A stretch of DNA of 64,000 nt from Thalassotalea euphylliae (lineage in GTDB: Bacteria > Pseudomonadota > Gammaproteobacteria > Enterobacterales > Alteromonadaceae): NCBI RefSeq assembly GCF_003390335.1, contig NZ_QUOU01000001.1, positions 4,216,001 to 4,280,000 of the forward strand. Reading direction: 5' to 3'. Numbering within the stretch: the first letter of the stretch is position 1; each line of letters begins with the position of its first letter. Below the pieces are notes generated by a model, which was not told where the DNA came from, ran no database searches, and saw only the letters and a program-made list of their open reading frames with translations. A program made the translations under genes and the position numbers. Shown here in pieces: positions 25,871 to 33,934 of the stretch.

Positions 25871-27577
25871 CTACTGGGCAAAAGTCTTGCCAAAAAAGTC
25901 ACCATCATGCCATTTCGGGCGCTCAGCTTGATTGGCAATTTCTAAACCTATCATCATATTGACCTCAGCAAATGATGCCGCCGCGTCGTAGCGAATTGGC
26001 AGATCAATTTCATCGCTGTGGTTGTGGTAATGGGTTGATAAGAACTCCATAAACATTTTACCGCCATCGATTTCAGGATCTTTGGATTTAAAGCCCGTCA
26101 TTAAAAATACCGATGGAATTCCCGCTTTAACAAAGCTGTAGTGATCGCTACGGGTAAACAAGGCTTGCTCTGGCAATGGATCTGGGCTTAATGACACATC
26201 TAGTTTGCCAGCTGCTGCTTCAACAATGCCGCCGAGTGTTGAATGTGTTGAACCAAAAGCAATGACATCGGCAAACGGATACAAAATAAGCGGCATATCT
26301 AGGTTAACGTTTGCCACCATTTGCATCGCAGGTACGGTTGGGTTAGTGGCAAAGTAGCTAGAGCCTAGTAAGCCCTTTTCTTCACCTGTGACCACGACAA
26401 ATAAAATCGAGCGCTGCGGTTTAGTCTCCATACTGGCGATCATACGTGCAGTTTCCAGTAAGATAGAGACACCCGAGGCGTTGTCTAGCGCGCCGTTATT
26501 GATAGTGTCTTGCTCTTCATTGTCTTGCCCTTCATCGCCATGAGCGCTGTGCGCTTTCACACCGATATGATCTAAGTGCGCACTGAATACCACATATTCG
26601 TTTTTCAAGGTGGGATCGCTACCTTCAATCGCGGCAACGATATTTGGGCTGGTTATCTCGCTTTGTGTGCTTTGCTTGCTCAGCGTAACTGATGCGTTAA
26701 GTGCAAACCCTTTGATAGCTTGGTTTTCAGTATCGGCAGTAAATACTTGCGCCAAGGACATTTCAGCACCTTCAAATAGTGGCGCAGCGGCGTCGCGGTC
26801 GATGTAAGCACCGCCTTTTAGTTCAGGGTAGCGACCGAAAGGCTGGCCATTATTATCTAACCAGCTGTAGCTTGGTGAGTCTGAATATTTGGCTGACACC
26901 GTAAATTTACGCACGCCTTCACGTTTAGGCGTGTGAATAGTGACAATACCCACGGCGCCGCGCTCTGCGGCATGACGCGCTTTTTCACGCGATGAACCAA
27001 TGTGTGCACCTTCTTCTGAAGGCAATGAATCAGGGCGCCCCGTTAACATAACAACAATTTTGCCGTTAACATCTAGGCCAGCATAGTCGTCTAAACCAAA
27101 CGCTTTATCCACCACACCATAGCCAACAAATACCGTTTCTGCACTAACGGAAGAGTCCACCTCTAATGCCGAGCCAGACGCTAAAAATTGCTCTTTAAAC
27201 GCCACAGTATGCTGACCCGACGGGGCTGAAATCGTCATGGCGGGGCTATTTTCTACCAGCTGTGCTTTGCGGAAAGTGACTTCTTGCTCAAAGCCGCCAT
27301 GCTCGCCCATTGGCGTTAAGCCATACTGCTTGAAGTAGGACGTGACGTAGTTGGCGGCAATCTGGTAGCCATTGCTGCCCGTATCGCGGCCTTCCAGGGT
27401 GTCATCAGCAAGAAATGCGATATGCGCTTTGATGTTATTTTCGTTAACTTGTGGGTAACTAGCTTGAGCAGCTTCAGGGGCTGTGTTATCAGTTGCTTGG
27501 TTACACGCCGACAAGCCAATTGTCGCTAGCCCCGCCACCATAATGGGGGTTGCGAATTTTTTTGAAAGATACTTCAT
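25871..27577 (-). CDS. M28-family zinc peptidase lipoprotein
   Basis: A 568-residue exported aminopeptidase. Lipobox LSAC (Cys25) anchors it to a membrane. A PA (protease-associated) domain lies at about residues 130-310 and is inserted before the catalytic M28 domain, whose zinc ligands are visible in FSAHLDHIGVK, GALDNASGVS and VVVTGEEKGLLGSSY (the catalytic Glu pair), with a further His in RSDHYSFVKAGIPSV. It should release N-terminal amino acids from periplasmic peptides. The long frame begins upstream at 27610; the ATG at 27577 gives a proper lipoprotein signal. No clear Shine-Dalgarno. Confidence 0.9.
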   Translation of the reverse strand: MKYLSKKFATPIMVAGLATIGLSACNQATDNTAPEAAQASYPQVNENNIKAHIAFLADDTLEGRDTGSNGYQIAANYVTSYFKQYGLTPMGEHGGFEQEVTFRKAQLVENSPAMTISAPSGQHTVAFKEQFLASGSALEVDSSVSAETVFVGYGVVDKAFGLDDYAGLDVNGKIVVMLTGRPDSLPSEEGAHIGSSREKARHAAERGAVGIVTIHTPKREGVRKFTVSAKYSDSPSYSWLDNNGQPFGRYPELKGGAYIDRDAAAPLFEGAEMSLAQVFTADTENQAIKGFALNASVTLSKQSTQSEITSPNIVAAIEGSDPTLKNEYVVFSAHLDHIGVKAHSAHGDEGQDNEEQDTINNGALDNASGVSILLETARMIASMETKPQRSILFVVVTGEEKGLLGSSYFATNPTVPAMQMVANVNLDMPLILYPFADVIAFGSTHSTLGGIVEAAAGKLDVSLSPDPLPEQALFTRSDHYSFVKAGIPSVFLMTGFKSKDPEIDGGKMFMEFLSTHYHNHSDEIDLPIRYDAAASFAEVNMMIGLEIANQAERPKWHDGDFFGKTFAQ

Positions 27578-27724
27578 AGTGGAATTGATTGTTATTATCA
27601 AAATAGCCAATCACTATAAAGCTCGCTTAAATAAAACGCCAGTGGGCTAGCGACAACCAGCACTGAATGAGCGGTAAGTAACCAAGCTCGCTGCCGAGCA
27701 GCTATGTGTCACCTAGTGTAGTGG

Positions 27725-28204
27725 TTAACTCAGCACAGGCACGCCATGGTCTTTCTTAATATGCTCCATCACCACGTACGTATGGGTTTGTGAAACCGCA
27801 GGTAATTCAACAATCACACCAAGTACTTCGCGATACGCCTGCATATTTTCAAAGCGTAGTTTTAGTAAATAATCGAAGCCCCCCGCCACCATATGACATT
27901 CTGCCACTTCTTTGATTTTGACCACTTCATCGCGAAAACGATTAAAGACATCGCCTGTGGTGCGATCTAGGGTCACTTGAATAAAAGCCGACATGCCGTA
28001 TTTGAGTTTGGCTGCATTTAAGGTTGCGCCATAGCGTTCAATATAGCCTTCTGCTTCGAGGCGCTTAACGCGATCAAGACAAGGGCTTGGGCTTAAATTG
28101 ACGCGCTTGGCCAACTCTACGTTAGAAATTCTGCCATGCTGTTGCAAGGTGCCTAAAATAGTAAGGTCGATTCGATCGAGTTGTCGTGTTTTAGGATCAG
28201 ACAT
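27725..28204 (-). CDS. Lrp/AsnC-family transcriptional regulator, likely PutA regulator
   Basis: A 159-residue regulator: N-terminal winged helix (LDRIDLTILGTLQQHGRISN, recognition region LAKRVNLSPSPCLDRVKRLE) and C-terminal RAM effector domain (AFIQVTLDR...AGGFDYLLKLRFENMQAYRE). It is transcribed divergently from putA with 184-211 bp between the starts. In other proteobacteria Lrp-type regulators (PutR in Agrobacterium and Rhodobacter) activate putA in response to proline; that role is likely here because PutA lacks its own DNA-binding domain. Confidence 0.9.
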   Translation of the reverse strand: MSDPKTRQLDRIDLTILGTLQQHGRISNVELAKRVNLSPSPCLDRVKRLEAEGYIERYGATLNAAKLKYGMSAFIQVTLDRTTGDVFNRFRDEVVKIKEVAECHMVAGGFDYLLKLRFENMQAYREVLGVIVELPAVSQTHTYVVMEHIKKDHGVPVLS

Positions 28205-28359
28205 AGTTGTTTTTGCGGTGTTTGCTGCTTTGCGGCACTAGTATTTGTAACCTTAGTAAGATCAACGCAATAGCAGCAACCCCAGCACCTTTATCGGTTA
28301 AATTGATATTTTACAGTATATTATTTGGCATATTAGCAAATTAAGCCAAAAAATACTGA

Positions 28360-28379
28360 GGTAATTTCCGTAAAATACC
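28360..28379. promoter_or_regulatory. Imperfect palindrome in the putA leader, possible Lrp-type operator
   Basis: GGTAATTTCCGTAAAATACC, an imperfect 20-bp dyad (outer arms GGTA/TACC) 37 bp before the chosen putA start. It could be a binding site of the divergent Lrp-family regulator; this is inference from position only. Confidence 0.3.
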
Positions 28380-28415
28380 GCACCAATAATGTCTAAAATT
28401 ACTACAGGTGACACT

Positions 28416-31400
28416 ATGCTTTTTACCGGCTCACTCACAGCACCCAAAACACAAGAAGGTGCTATTCGTCAGACGATTCGCGATCACTATCGCGCGGATG
28501 AAAATCAAGTATTAGCCAACCTTTTACCCATTGCTGAAATTAGCGTTGATGCTAAATCTCGCGCTTGGGATTATGCCCGCCAGCTCGTGGTCAACATTCG
28601 TAAAGACCAAGTCGGCAAAGGCGGTGTTGACGCGCTACTAAACGAATTCTCATTGTCTACCGAAGAAGGCGTGGTACTTATGTGTTTGGCAGAAGCGCTG
28701 TTGCGTGTGCCAGATAAAGCCACGGCCGATAGCCTGATCCGCGATAAGTTAGCCGAAGGCGACTGGTCATCACATATCGGCAACAGTGACTCGTTATTCG
28801 TTAATGCCTCTTCTTGGGGCTTATTGCTAACAGGCAAACTGGTTAACTATTCTGATAAAAAGAAAAAAGCCCAGTTTGGTTTGTTAAAACAAACAGTTGG
28901 CCGTTTAGGTGAACCTGTGATCCGCAAAGCCGTGCGCTACGCCATGAAAATTATGGGCACCCAATTTGTCATGGGACACACCATTGATGGTGCGATTGAG
29001 CGCGCGGTGGAAACCGAAGCGAAAGGCTACACCTACTCGTACGATATGCTAGGTGAAGGCGCTCGCACTATGGCCGATGCCGATCGCTACTTTAACGCTT
29101 ACATGACGGCGATAGATGCCATCGGTAAAGCCGCCAATCACAAAGGCCCTCAGCGAAGCCCAGGTATTTCAATTAAATTGTCAGCGATTCACCCGCGTTA
29201 TGAGTTCTCACATCGCGAGCGCGTTATTGACGAATTAATTCCGCGCCTCAAGCAATTGGCATTAGCGGCTAAAGCTTACGACATTGGTTTTACCGTTGAC
29301 GCCGAAGAAGCCGATCGCTTAGATATTTCCCTCGATATTATTGAAGCGGTATTCGCTGATGCCGAATTAGACGGCTGGAATGGTTTTGGTATTGCGGTAC
29401 AAGCCTACCAAAAACGCGGTTTATTCGTGATTGAATGGGTACGCGAGCTCACCCAAAAAGTTGGCCGCCAAATGATGGTGCGTTTGGTCAAAGGTGCTTA
29501 CTGGGACAGCGAAATTAAAATCTCACAAGCCGAAGGCTTTGAGGATTTCCCGGTGTTCTCGCGCAAACCGTCGACTGACGTTTCATACCAAGCGTGTGCT
29601 AAGAAGCTACTTGAGTACCGCGACACCATTTACCCACAATTTGCCACTCACAACGCGTACACGGTTGCCACCATTTTAGAAATGGCGGAAAACCACCAAG
29701 GCTTTGAATTCCAGCGTTTGCACGGTATGGGTGAATCCCTCTACGACCAAGTGGTGACGGGTAAACAAGTTCCTTGTCGTGTTTATGCACCAGTGGGTGA
29801 ACATTCAGACTTACTGGCGTATTTAGTGCGCCGCTTACTGGAAAATGGTGCCAACAGCTCGTTTGTTAACAATATTGTTGATGAAGATATTCCGGTAGAA
29901 AGCCTGTTGGCTGACCCTGTTGAAACCGTGCAAAGCTGGCAAAACAAATACAACCCGCAAATACCACAGTCTATCGAGCTATACGGCAGCGAGCGCGCTA
30001 ACTCTAAAGGTTTAGATTTAACCGATATCGATCAAATCACTGTGATGCGCGACAACATGCAAGCTTGGTTTGAAACGACAAAAGCCATCGAAGCTATCGA
30101 CGGCGCAGAGCCCGTTACCAATCCAGCCAACAACAATGAAGTGTTGGGCTATATTGAACACGCTGACGAAGCACAAATGTCTGCCATTGTAACGCGTGTG
30201 CACGGTGCATTTGGCAGCTGGTCAGCAACGCCAGTCGCGGAGCGCGCAGCGGTACTACTAAAAACTGCCGACTTACTGGAAACACATCGCGACGAGTTAA
30301 TTGCTCTTTGTACCAAAGAAGCAGGTAAAACCATTGCTGATGGTATTGCCGAAGTGCGTGAAGCAGTCGACTTTTGCCGTTATTACGCCGCACGCGCTGA
30401 AGAGTTGTTAGCCGATGGTACGCTTGAAGCGCGTGGTGTAGTGCTGTGTATTAGCCCGTGGAACTTCCCATTGGCAATTTTCTTAGGCCAAGTTTCAGCG
30501 GCATTGGTTGCCGGTAATACTGTGGTGGCTAAACCCGCCGAGCAAACCAGTTTAGTCGCCCTGCGCACCATCGAATTAATGAAAGAGGCTGGCTTGCCAG
30601 CATCGGCAGTAGAGCCCGTAATTGCGCGTGGCAGCAAAGTTGGCCAAACCATAGTGCCAGACGAACGCATTCAAGCCATTATGTTCACTGGCTCAACGGA
30701 AACGGGCAGCTGGATTTCGCAAAAACTGGCCGAGCGCGCTGGTGACCCTGTGCCACTTATCGCCGAAACTGGTGGCCAAAACTGTATGATTGTTGACTCA
30801 ACCGCCTTGCCAGAGCAAGTGGTTGATGATGTCGTTGCCTCAGGTTTCCAAAGTGCTGGCCAACGTTGTAGCGCACTGCGCGTGTTGTTCCTGCAAGAAG
30901 AAGTCGCTGATAAAATCATCACAATGATCAAAGGCGCAATGCAAGAGTTGCACATTGGCGATCCTGCCATGCTAACCACGGATGTTGGCCCAGTGATCGA
31001 CAAGCGCGCCTTAAATGCGCTAAACGAACACGTTGATTACGTAAAGTCGCGCGGTACTTTGCATTTTGCTTGCAAGGCACCGAACTTGGCAATTAACGAT
31101 GATGAGCACAACTTCTTTGTCCCTCGCTTGTATGAGATCAGCGACTTATCGGTATTAACCAAAGAAGTATTCGGCCCTGTTGTTCATGTGATTCGCTACA
31201 AGGCGGAAAACTTGGAAAACGTGATTGACCAAATCAATGGCACGGGCTTTGGCTTAACCATGGGGATTCACACCCGCATTGAAGACAAAGCCAAGTACCT
31301 TGCCGCTCGCTCTCGCGCTGGTAATGTTTACGTAAACCGCAATATGATTGGTGCCGTGGTCGGTGTCCAGCCGTTCGGTGGCCGTGGCTTATCAGGCACA

Positions 31401-32264
31401 GGGCCAAAAGCGGGTGGGCCAATGTACTTAACCCGTTTGGTTAAAGAAAAGCCGGAAAACAGTGCGCAAGCTCAAATACAAGCAAAAGCGAATGACGCCA
31501 CCTTAACCGAGGTTCAGCAAGCGTCACTCAACAGTTTATTTGAACTCGCGAAAACCACAGTTTCAAGCGTAGCCAGTGATTTGGCTAACCAACCCAAAGC
31601 AGAACTTAGCTGGTCGTTTACGCCATTAAATGATCGTTTGTCGCTGGTACGCCAATTGTTAGCACAACTGGCCTCAAATAAAGTAGTACTCGCGCAAGAG
31701 AGTGATTTAGCCCAAAGTTTACATGATGCCCGCAGTCAGTTGCTGTTTGCTGAAAAAACCTTGGCTAAGCCAACTGAGTTACCGGGGCCAACAGGTGAAT
31801 CTAACATCTTGTATCTAGAATCGCGCGGCACACTCGCGTGTATTCGCTGCCAAGCCACTAGCTTTAACTTCTGGTTAGTCGCCGTAGCGTCAGCACTAGT
31901 GGCTGGTAACTGTGTCGTTGCTGTGGTTGATGACAAATACCTTGAAGAGGCCAAAAGTATTGCCCAGCAGCTGACTGCGATTGGCTTGCCGAAAGGTGTG
32001 TTTACCGTTGCAAAACTAGGCCACTTACCCGCTGTACTTAACCATGCTCATTTGGCAGGTGCGATAACCAGTAACAACAGCAAAGTTAAGCAATATGCAG
32101 GTGAAACCATTGCCGCGCGTAAAGGAGCAATTTTACCTCTCATTACCGCTTATACGAATGAAGGCTTGTTCCACCGCTTGGTGACTGAAAAGACTATCAC
32201 GATAGACACCACAGCCGCTGGCGGCAACGCGTCATTAATGACAATGGAGTCGAATGTCGGTTAA
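28416..32264 (+). CDS. putA: Bifunctional proline dehydrogenase / P5C dehydrogenase PutA
   Basis: A 1282-residue enzyme that oxidises proline to glutamate in two steps with substrate channelling. An FAD-binding PRODH barrel covers about residues 170-480 (SIKLSAIHPRYEF, FTVDAEEADRLDISL, MVRLVKGAYWDSEIK, ATHNAYTV). An aldehyde dehydrogenase domain follows at about 560-1030 (CISPWNFPLAIF, MFTGSTETG, catalytic Cys818 in GQRCSALRV). A C-terminal ALDH-like flap domain covers about 1050-1282. The N-terminal ribbon-helix-helix repressor domain of E. coli PutA is missing. Start: the ATG at 28389 has no Shine-Dalgarno, whereas the ATG at 28416 has AGGTGA 5 nt upstream; I use 28416, and 28389 remains possible. 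Its regulator is probably the divergent Lrp-type gene. Confidence 0.95.
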   Translation: MLFTGSLTAPKTQEGAIRQTIRDHYRADENQVLANLLPIAEISVDAKSRAWDYARQLVVNIRKDQVGKGGVDALLNEFSLSTEEGVVLMCLAEALLRVPDKATADSLIRDKLAEGDWSSHIGNSDSLFVNASSWGLLLTGKLVNYSDKKKKAQFGLLKQTVGRLGEPVIRKAVRYAMKIMGTQFVMGHTIDGAIERAVETEAKGYTYSYDMLGEGARTMADADRYFNAYMTAIDAIGKAANHKGPQRSPGISIKLSAIHPRYEFSHRERVIDELIPRLKQLALAAKAYDIGFTVDAEEADRLDISLDIIEAVFADAELDGWNGFGIAVQAYQKRGLFVIEWVRELTQKVGRQMMVRLVKGAYWDSEIKISQAEGFEDFPVFSRKPSTDVSYQACAKKLLEYRDTIYPQFATHNAYTVATILEMAENHQGFEFQRLHGMGESLYDQVVTGKQVPCRVYAPVGEHSDLLAYLVRRLLENGANSSFVNNIVDEDIPVESLLADPVETVQSWQNKYNPQIPQSIELYGSERANSKGLDLTDIDQITVMRDNMQAWFETTKAIEAIDGAEPVTNPANNNEVLGYIEHADEAQMSAIVTRVHGAFGSWSATPVAERAAVLLKTADLLETHRDELIALCTKEAGKTIADGIAEVREAVDFCRYYAARAEELLADGTLEARGVVLCISPWNFPLAIFLGQVSAALVAGNTVVAKPAEQTSLVALRTIELMKEAGLPASAVEPVIARGSKVGQTIVPDERIQAIMFTGSTETGSWISQKLAERAGDPVPLIAETGGQNCMIVDSTALPEQVVDDVVASGFQSAGQRCSALRVLFLQEEVADKIITMIKGAMQELHIGDPAMLTTDVGPVIDKRALNALNEHVDYVKSRGTLHFACKAPNLAINDDEHNFFVPRLYEISDLSVLTKEVFGPVVHVIRYKAENLENVIDQINGTGFGLTMGIHTRIEDKAKYLAARSRAGNVYVNRNMIGAVVGVQPFGGRGLSGTGPKAGGPMYLTRLVKEKPENSAQAQIQAKANDATLTEVQQASLNSLFELAKTTVSSVASDLANQPKAELSWSFTPLNDRLSLVRQLLAQLASNKVVLAQESDLAQSLHDARSQLLFAEKTLAKPTELPGPTGESNILYLESRGTLACIRCQATSFNFWLVAVASALVAGNCVVAVVDDKYLEEAKSIAQQLTAIGLPKGVFTVAKLGHLPAVLNHAHLAGAITSNNSKVKQYAGETIAARKGAILPLITAYTNEGLFHRLVTEKTITIDTTAAGGNASLMTMESNVG

Positions 32265-32300
32265 ATTGGTCATAGGTGTAACAAGCATTTGAGCTTAATC

Positions 32301-32327
32301 AAGGCCAGCATCGTTGCTGGCCTTTTT
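32301..32327 (+). terminator. Rho-independent terminator of putA
   Basis: Perfect 10-bp stem AAGGCCAGCA / TGCTGGCCTT with a 4-nt loop (TCGT), followed by TTT, 37 bp after the stop codon. Confidence 0.88.
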
Positions 32328-32462
32328 AATGGCTGATTGTCTAGCCAACTTAATAGCGACTCGAATGCGCTTGAAGATGTTGCTAGCGTTAAATTCGCAT
32401 AATAAATAACATAGTAAGCTCAGTTCACATGAATAAGTAAACCACAGTAAGTAAAGGTAAAA

Positions 32463-32897
32463 ATGAAAAAATACGTAGCGGGCTTTTTGTTTACCCAAGA
32501 TGCATCAAAAGTTGTGTTAATCGAGAAAATCAATCCCACTTGGCAGCGTGGTTTACTCAATGGTGTCGGCGGAAAAATTGAAGCAGGCGAACAACCCATC
32601 GCGGCTATGGTTCGCGAATTTGCAGAAGAAACTGGCGTTACCACCAATGCAACGCAATGGACGCACTTTGCCCAGGTATTTCGCCCCAACGGCTACGATG
32701 TCGCCTTTTTCTTTGCTCACTCAGATCTGGCCTACAAGGCGAGAACGGTGGAACAAGAAAAAGTCCAGCTAATTGATGTGCAAGCGCTACCAAACAATCT
32801 ACTGCCTAACCTGCGTTGGCTGATTCCACTCGCGCTCGATCAGCAAGCAGATTTTACAACCCCAATTCAGATCAACGAAGTTGCAGGTGAGCGTTGA
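32463..32897 (+). CDS. Nudix hydrolase
   Basis: A 144-residue protein whose Nudix box runs from GGKIEAGEQPI through REFAEETGV (about residues 36-59), with all the consensus Gly, Glu and Arg residues. It should hydrolyse a nucleoside diphosphate derivative with Mg2+; ADP-ribose, (d)NTP or NADH specificity cannot be told. The ribosome site AAAGG lies 6 nt before the ATG. Monocistronic after the putA terminator. Confidence 0.9.
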   Translation: MKKYVAGFLFTQDASKVVLIEKINPTWQRGLLNGVGGKIEAGEQPIAAMVREFAEETGVTTNATQWTHFAQVFRPNGYDVAFFFAHSDLAYKARTVEQEKVQLIDVQALPNNLLPNLRWLIPLALDQQADFTTPIQINEVAGER

Positions 32898-33033
32898 GAA
32901 GCTTAGAGCGCTCAAGCAACAGGCACATTATTGGAGCATTTCCTTGCCTGTCAGCTTTTACTCGCTGATTGCGTTTACAATTGATTTTGGTTAGTGTGTG
33001 ATTGACACTTAATTGTTTAATAAGGAAATTAAA

Positions 33034-33366
33034 ATGAAGTGCCCTAACATCGAAAGCATAGAGCTCTCATCAGAAAGCAAAGCCTCGCTAAAAGAGATTC
33101 AAAAAATTAATGAGTTAGCGCCATTTTTAGTAAAGATATCTGGCGGTGGTGTAATGCTCAACTTATTCGCAGGAAATGGTGCGATTGCCTCAACCTATTC
33201 AGTTTATTCTCATGATTTTGAAGCATTTACTAGAGCTATGACGGTAGTTCCCAAAATAGCGAGAAGACGTATTTGGAATATTTCGGGTTTAACGATGTTA
33301 AAGGTTAAGAACTACAAGGAGCGCAAGTTCTGGCAAGCTATTCATAAAGGCTGCAAACTAAATTAA
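33034..33366 (+). CDS. Hypothetical protein, first of an orphan pair
   Basis: A 110-residue protein (MKCPNIESIELSSESKASLK...), predicted cytosolic, alpha/beta, with a hydrophobic middle (LVKISGGGVMLNLFAGNGAI) and a basic C-terminus (KARRRIWNISG-like and NYKERKFWQAI). I do not recognise a family. The long frame starts at TTG (33013); AAGGA 7 nt before the ATG at 33034 decides the start. It is followed after only 3 bp by a secreted-protein gene with a coupled ribosome site, so the two form one unit. The pair has no homology I can see to its neighbours. Confidence 0.6.
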   Translation: MKCPNIESIELSSESKASLKEIQKINELAPFLVKISGGGVMLNLFAGNGAIASTYSVYSHDFEAFTRAMTVVPKIARRRIWNISGLTMLKVKNYKERKFWQAIHKGCKLN

Positions 33367-33369
33367 GGA

Positions 33370-33864
33370 ATGATGATGATGAAAGAACTGTTTGTTTTTT
33401 TTGTTTCTTTGCTCGCCTACTCCGCTTTTGCTTCAGAAAGCCAAAAGGCACTGATATCTGAGGCCTTTAACAACTTTAACGAGAGCTTAGTGGCACTCGA
33501 AGCGCAGGAGTCTCATTGTTCAATGAGTGACAGGGTGCTTGATGCGAATACTTTTAGCGGCGTAAAACTATCCAAAGAGCAAAAGCTAACAATTATCGAG
33601 TATTTTTACTACGATACCTTATTGGAATGCTCGAAAGAGGCTTTAGGGCAATTCTTAACCCAATCAACACTCCTGAAAAGTATCGAGCCTGACTTCCTGA
33701 ACACCACAGAACAGGCTAATCGACTCGTAATATCAACAAACATTGCCCATTTAAAAGCCAAGCATCAGTTTGATAACTTAGACGAGCATATAAAAAAACG
33801 TATCATTAAACCTTCGGAACCATTTAACCTATTAATGACGGCCAATATACTCGGTTTAAATTAA
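33370..33864 (+). CDS. Hypothetical secreted protein, second of an orphan pair
   Basis: A 164-residue protein with a signal peptide (KELFVFFVSLLAYSAFASES, cleavage near ASA/FAS) and a helical mature region with two Cys (SHCSMSD, LLECSKEA) that may pair. Family not recognised. The start region is ATGATGATGATG; the preceding AAGGA (33365-33369) overlaps the upstream stop codon and gives best spacing to the third or fourth ATG (33376 or 33379). A hairpin (33877-33909) follows the stop. Confidence 0.6.
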   Translation: MMMMKELFVFFVSLLAYSAFASESQKALISEAFNNFNESLVALEAQESHCSMSDRVLDANTFSGVKLSKEQKLTIIEYFYYDTLLECSKEALGQFLTQSTLLKSIEPDFLNTTEQANRLVISTNIAHLKAKHQFDNLDEHIKKRIIKPSEPFNLLMTANILGLN

Positions 33865-33876
33865 CCCTTATCATTC

Positions 33877-33909
33877 AAAGGCACTAGTAATCAAAAATAC
33901 GGTGCCTTT
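33877..33909. terminator. Possible bidirectional terminator
   Basis: AAAGGCAC (33877-33884) pairs with GTGCCTTT (33902-33909) with a 17-nt loop, between the convergent orphan pair and fadH. T-runs are short, so efficiency is doubtful. Confidence 0.4.
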
Positions 33910-33934
33910 AGATTCACACAGTAATAATTAAACA

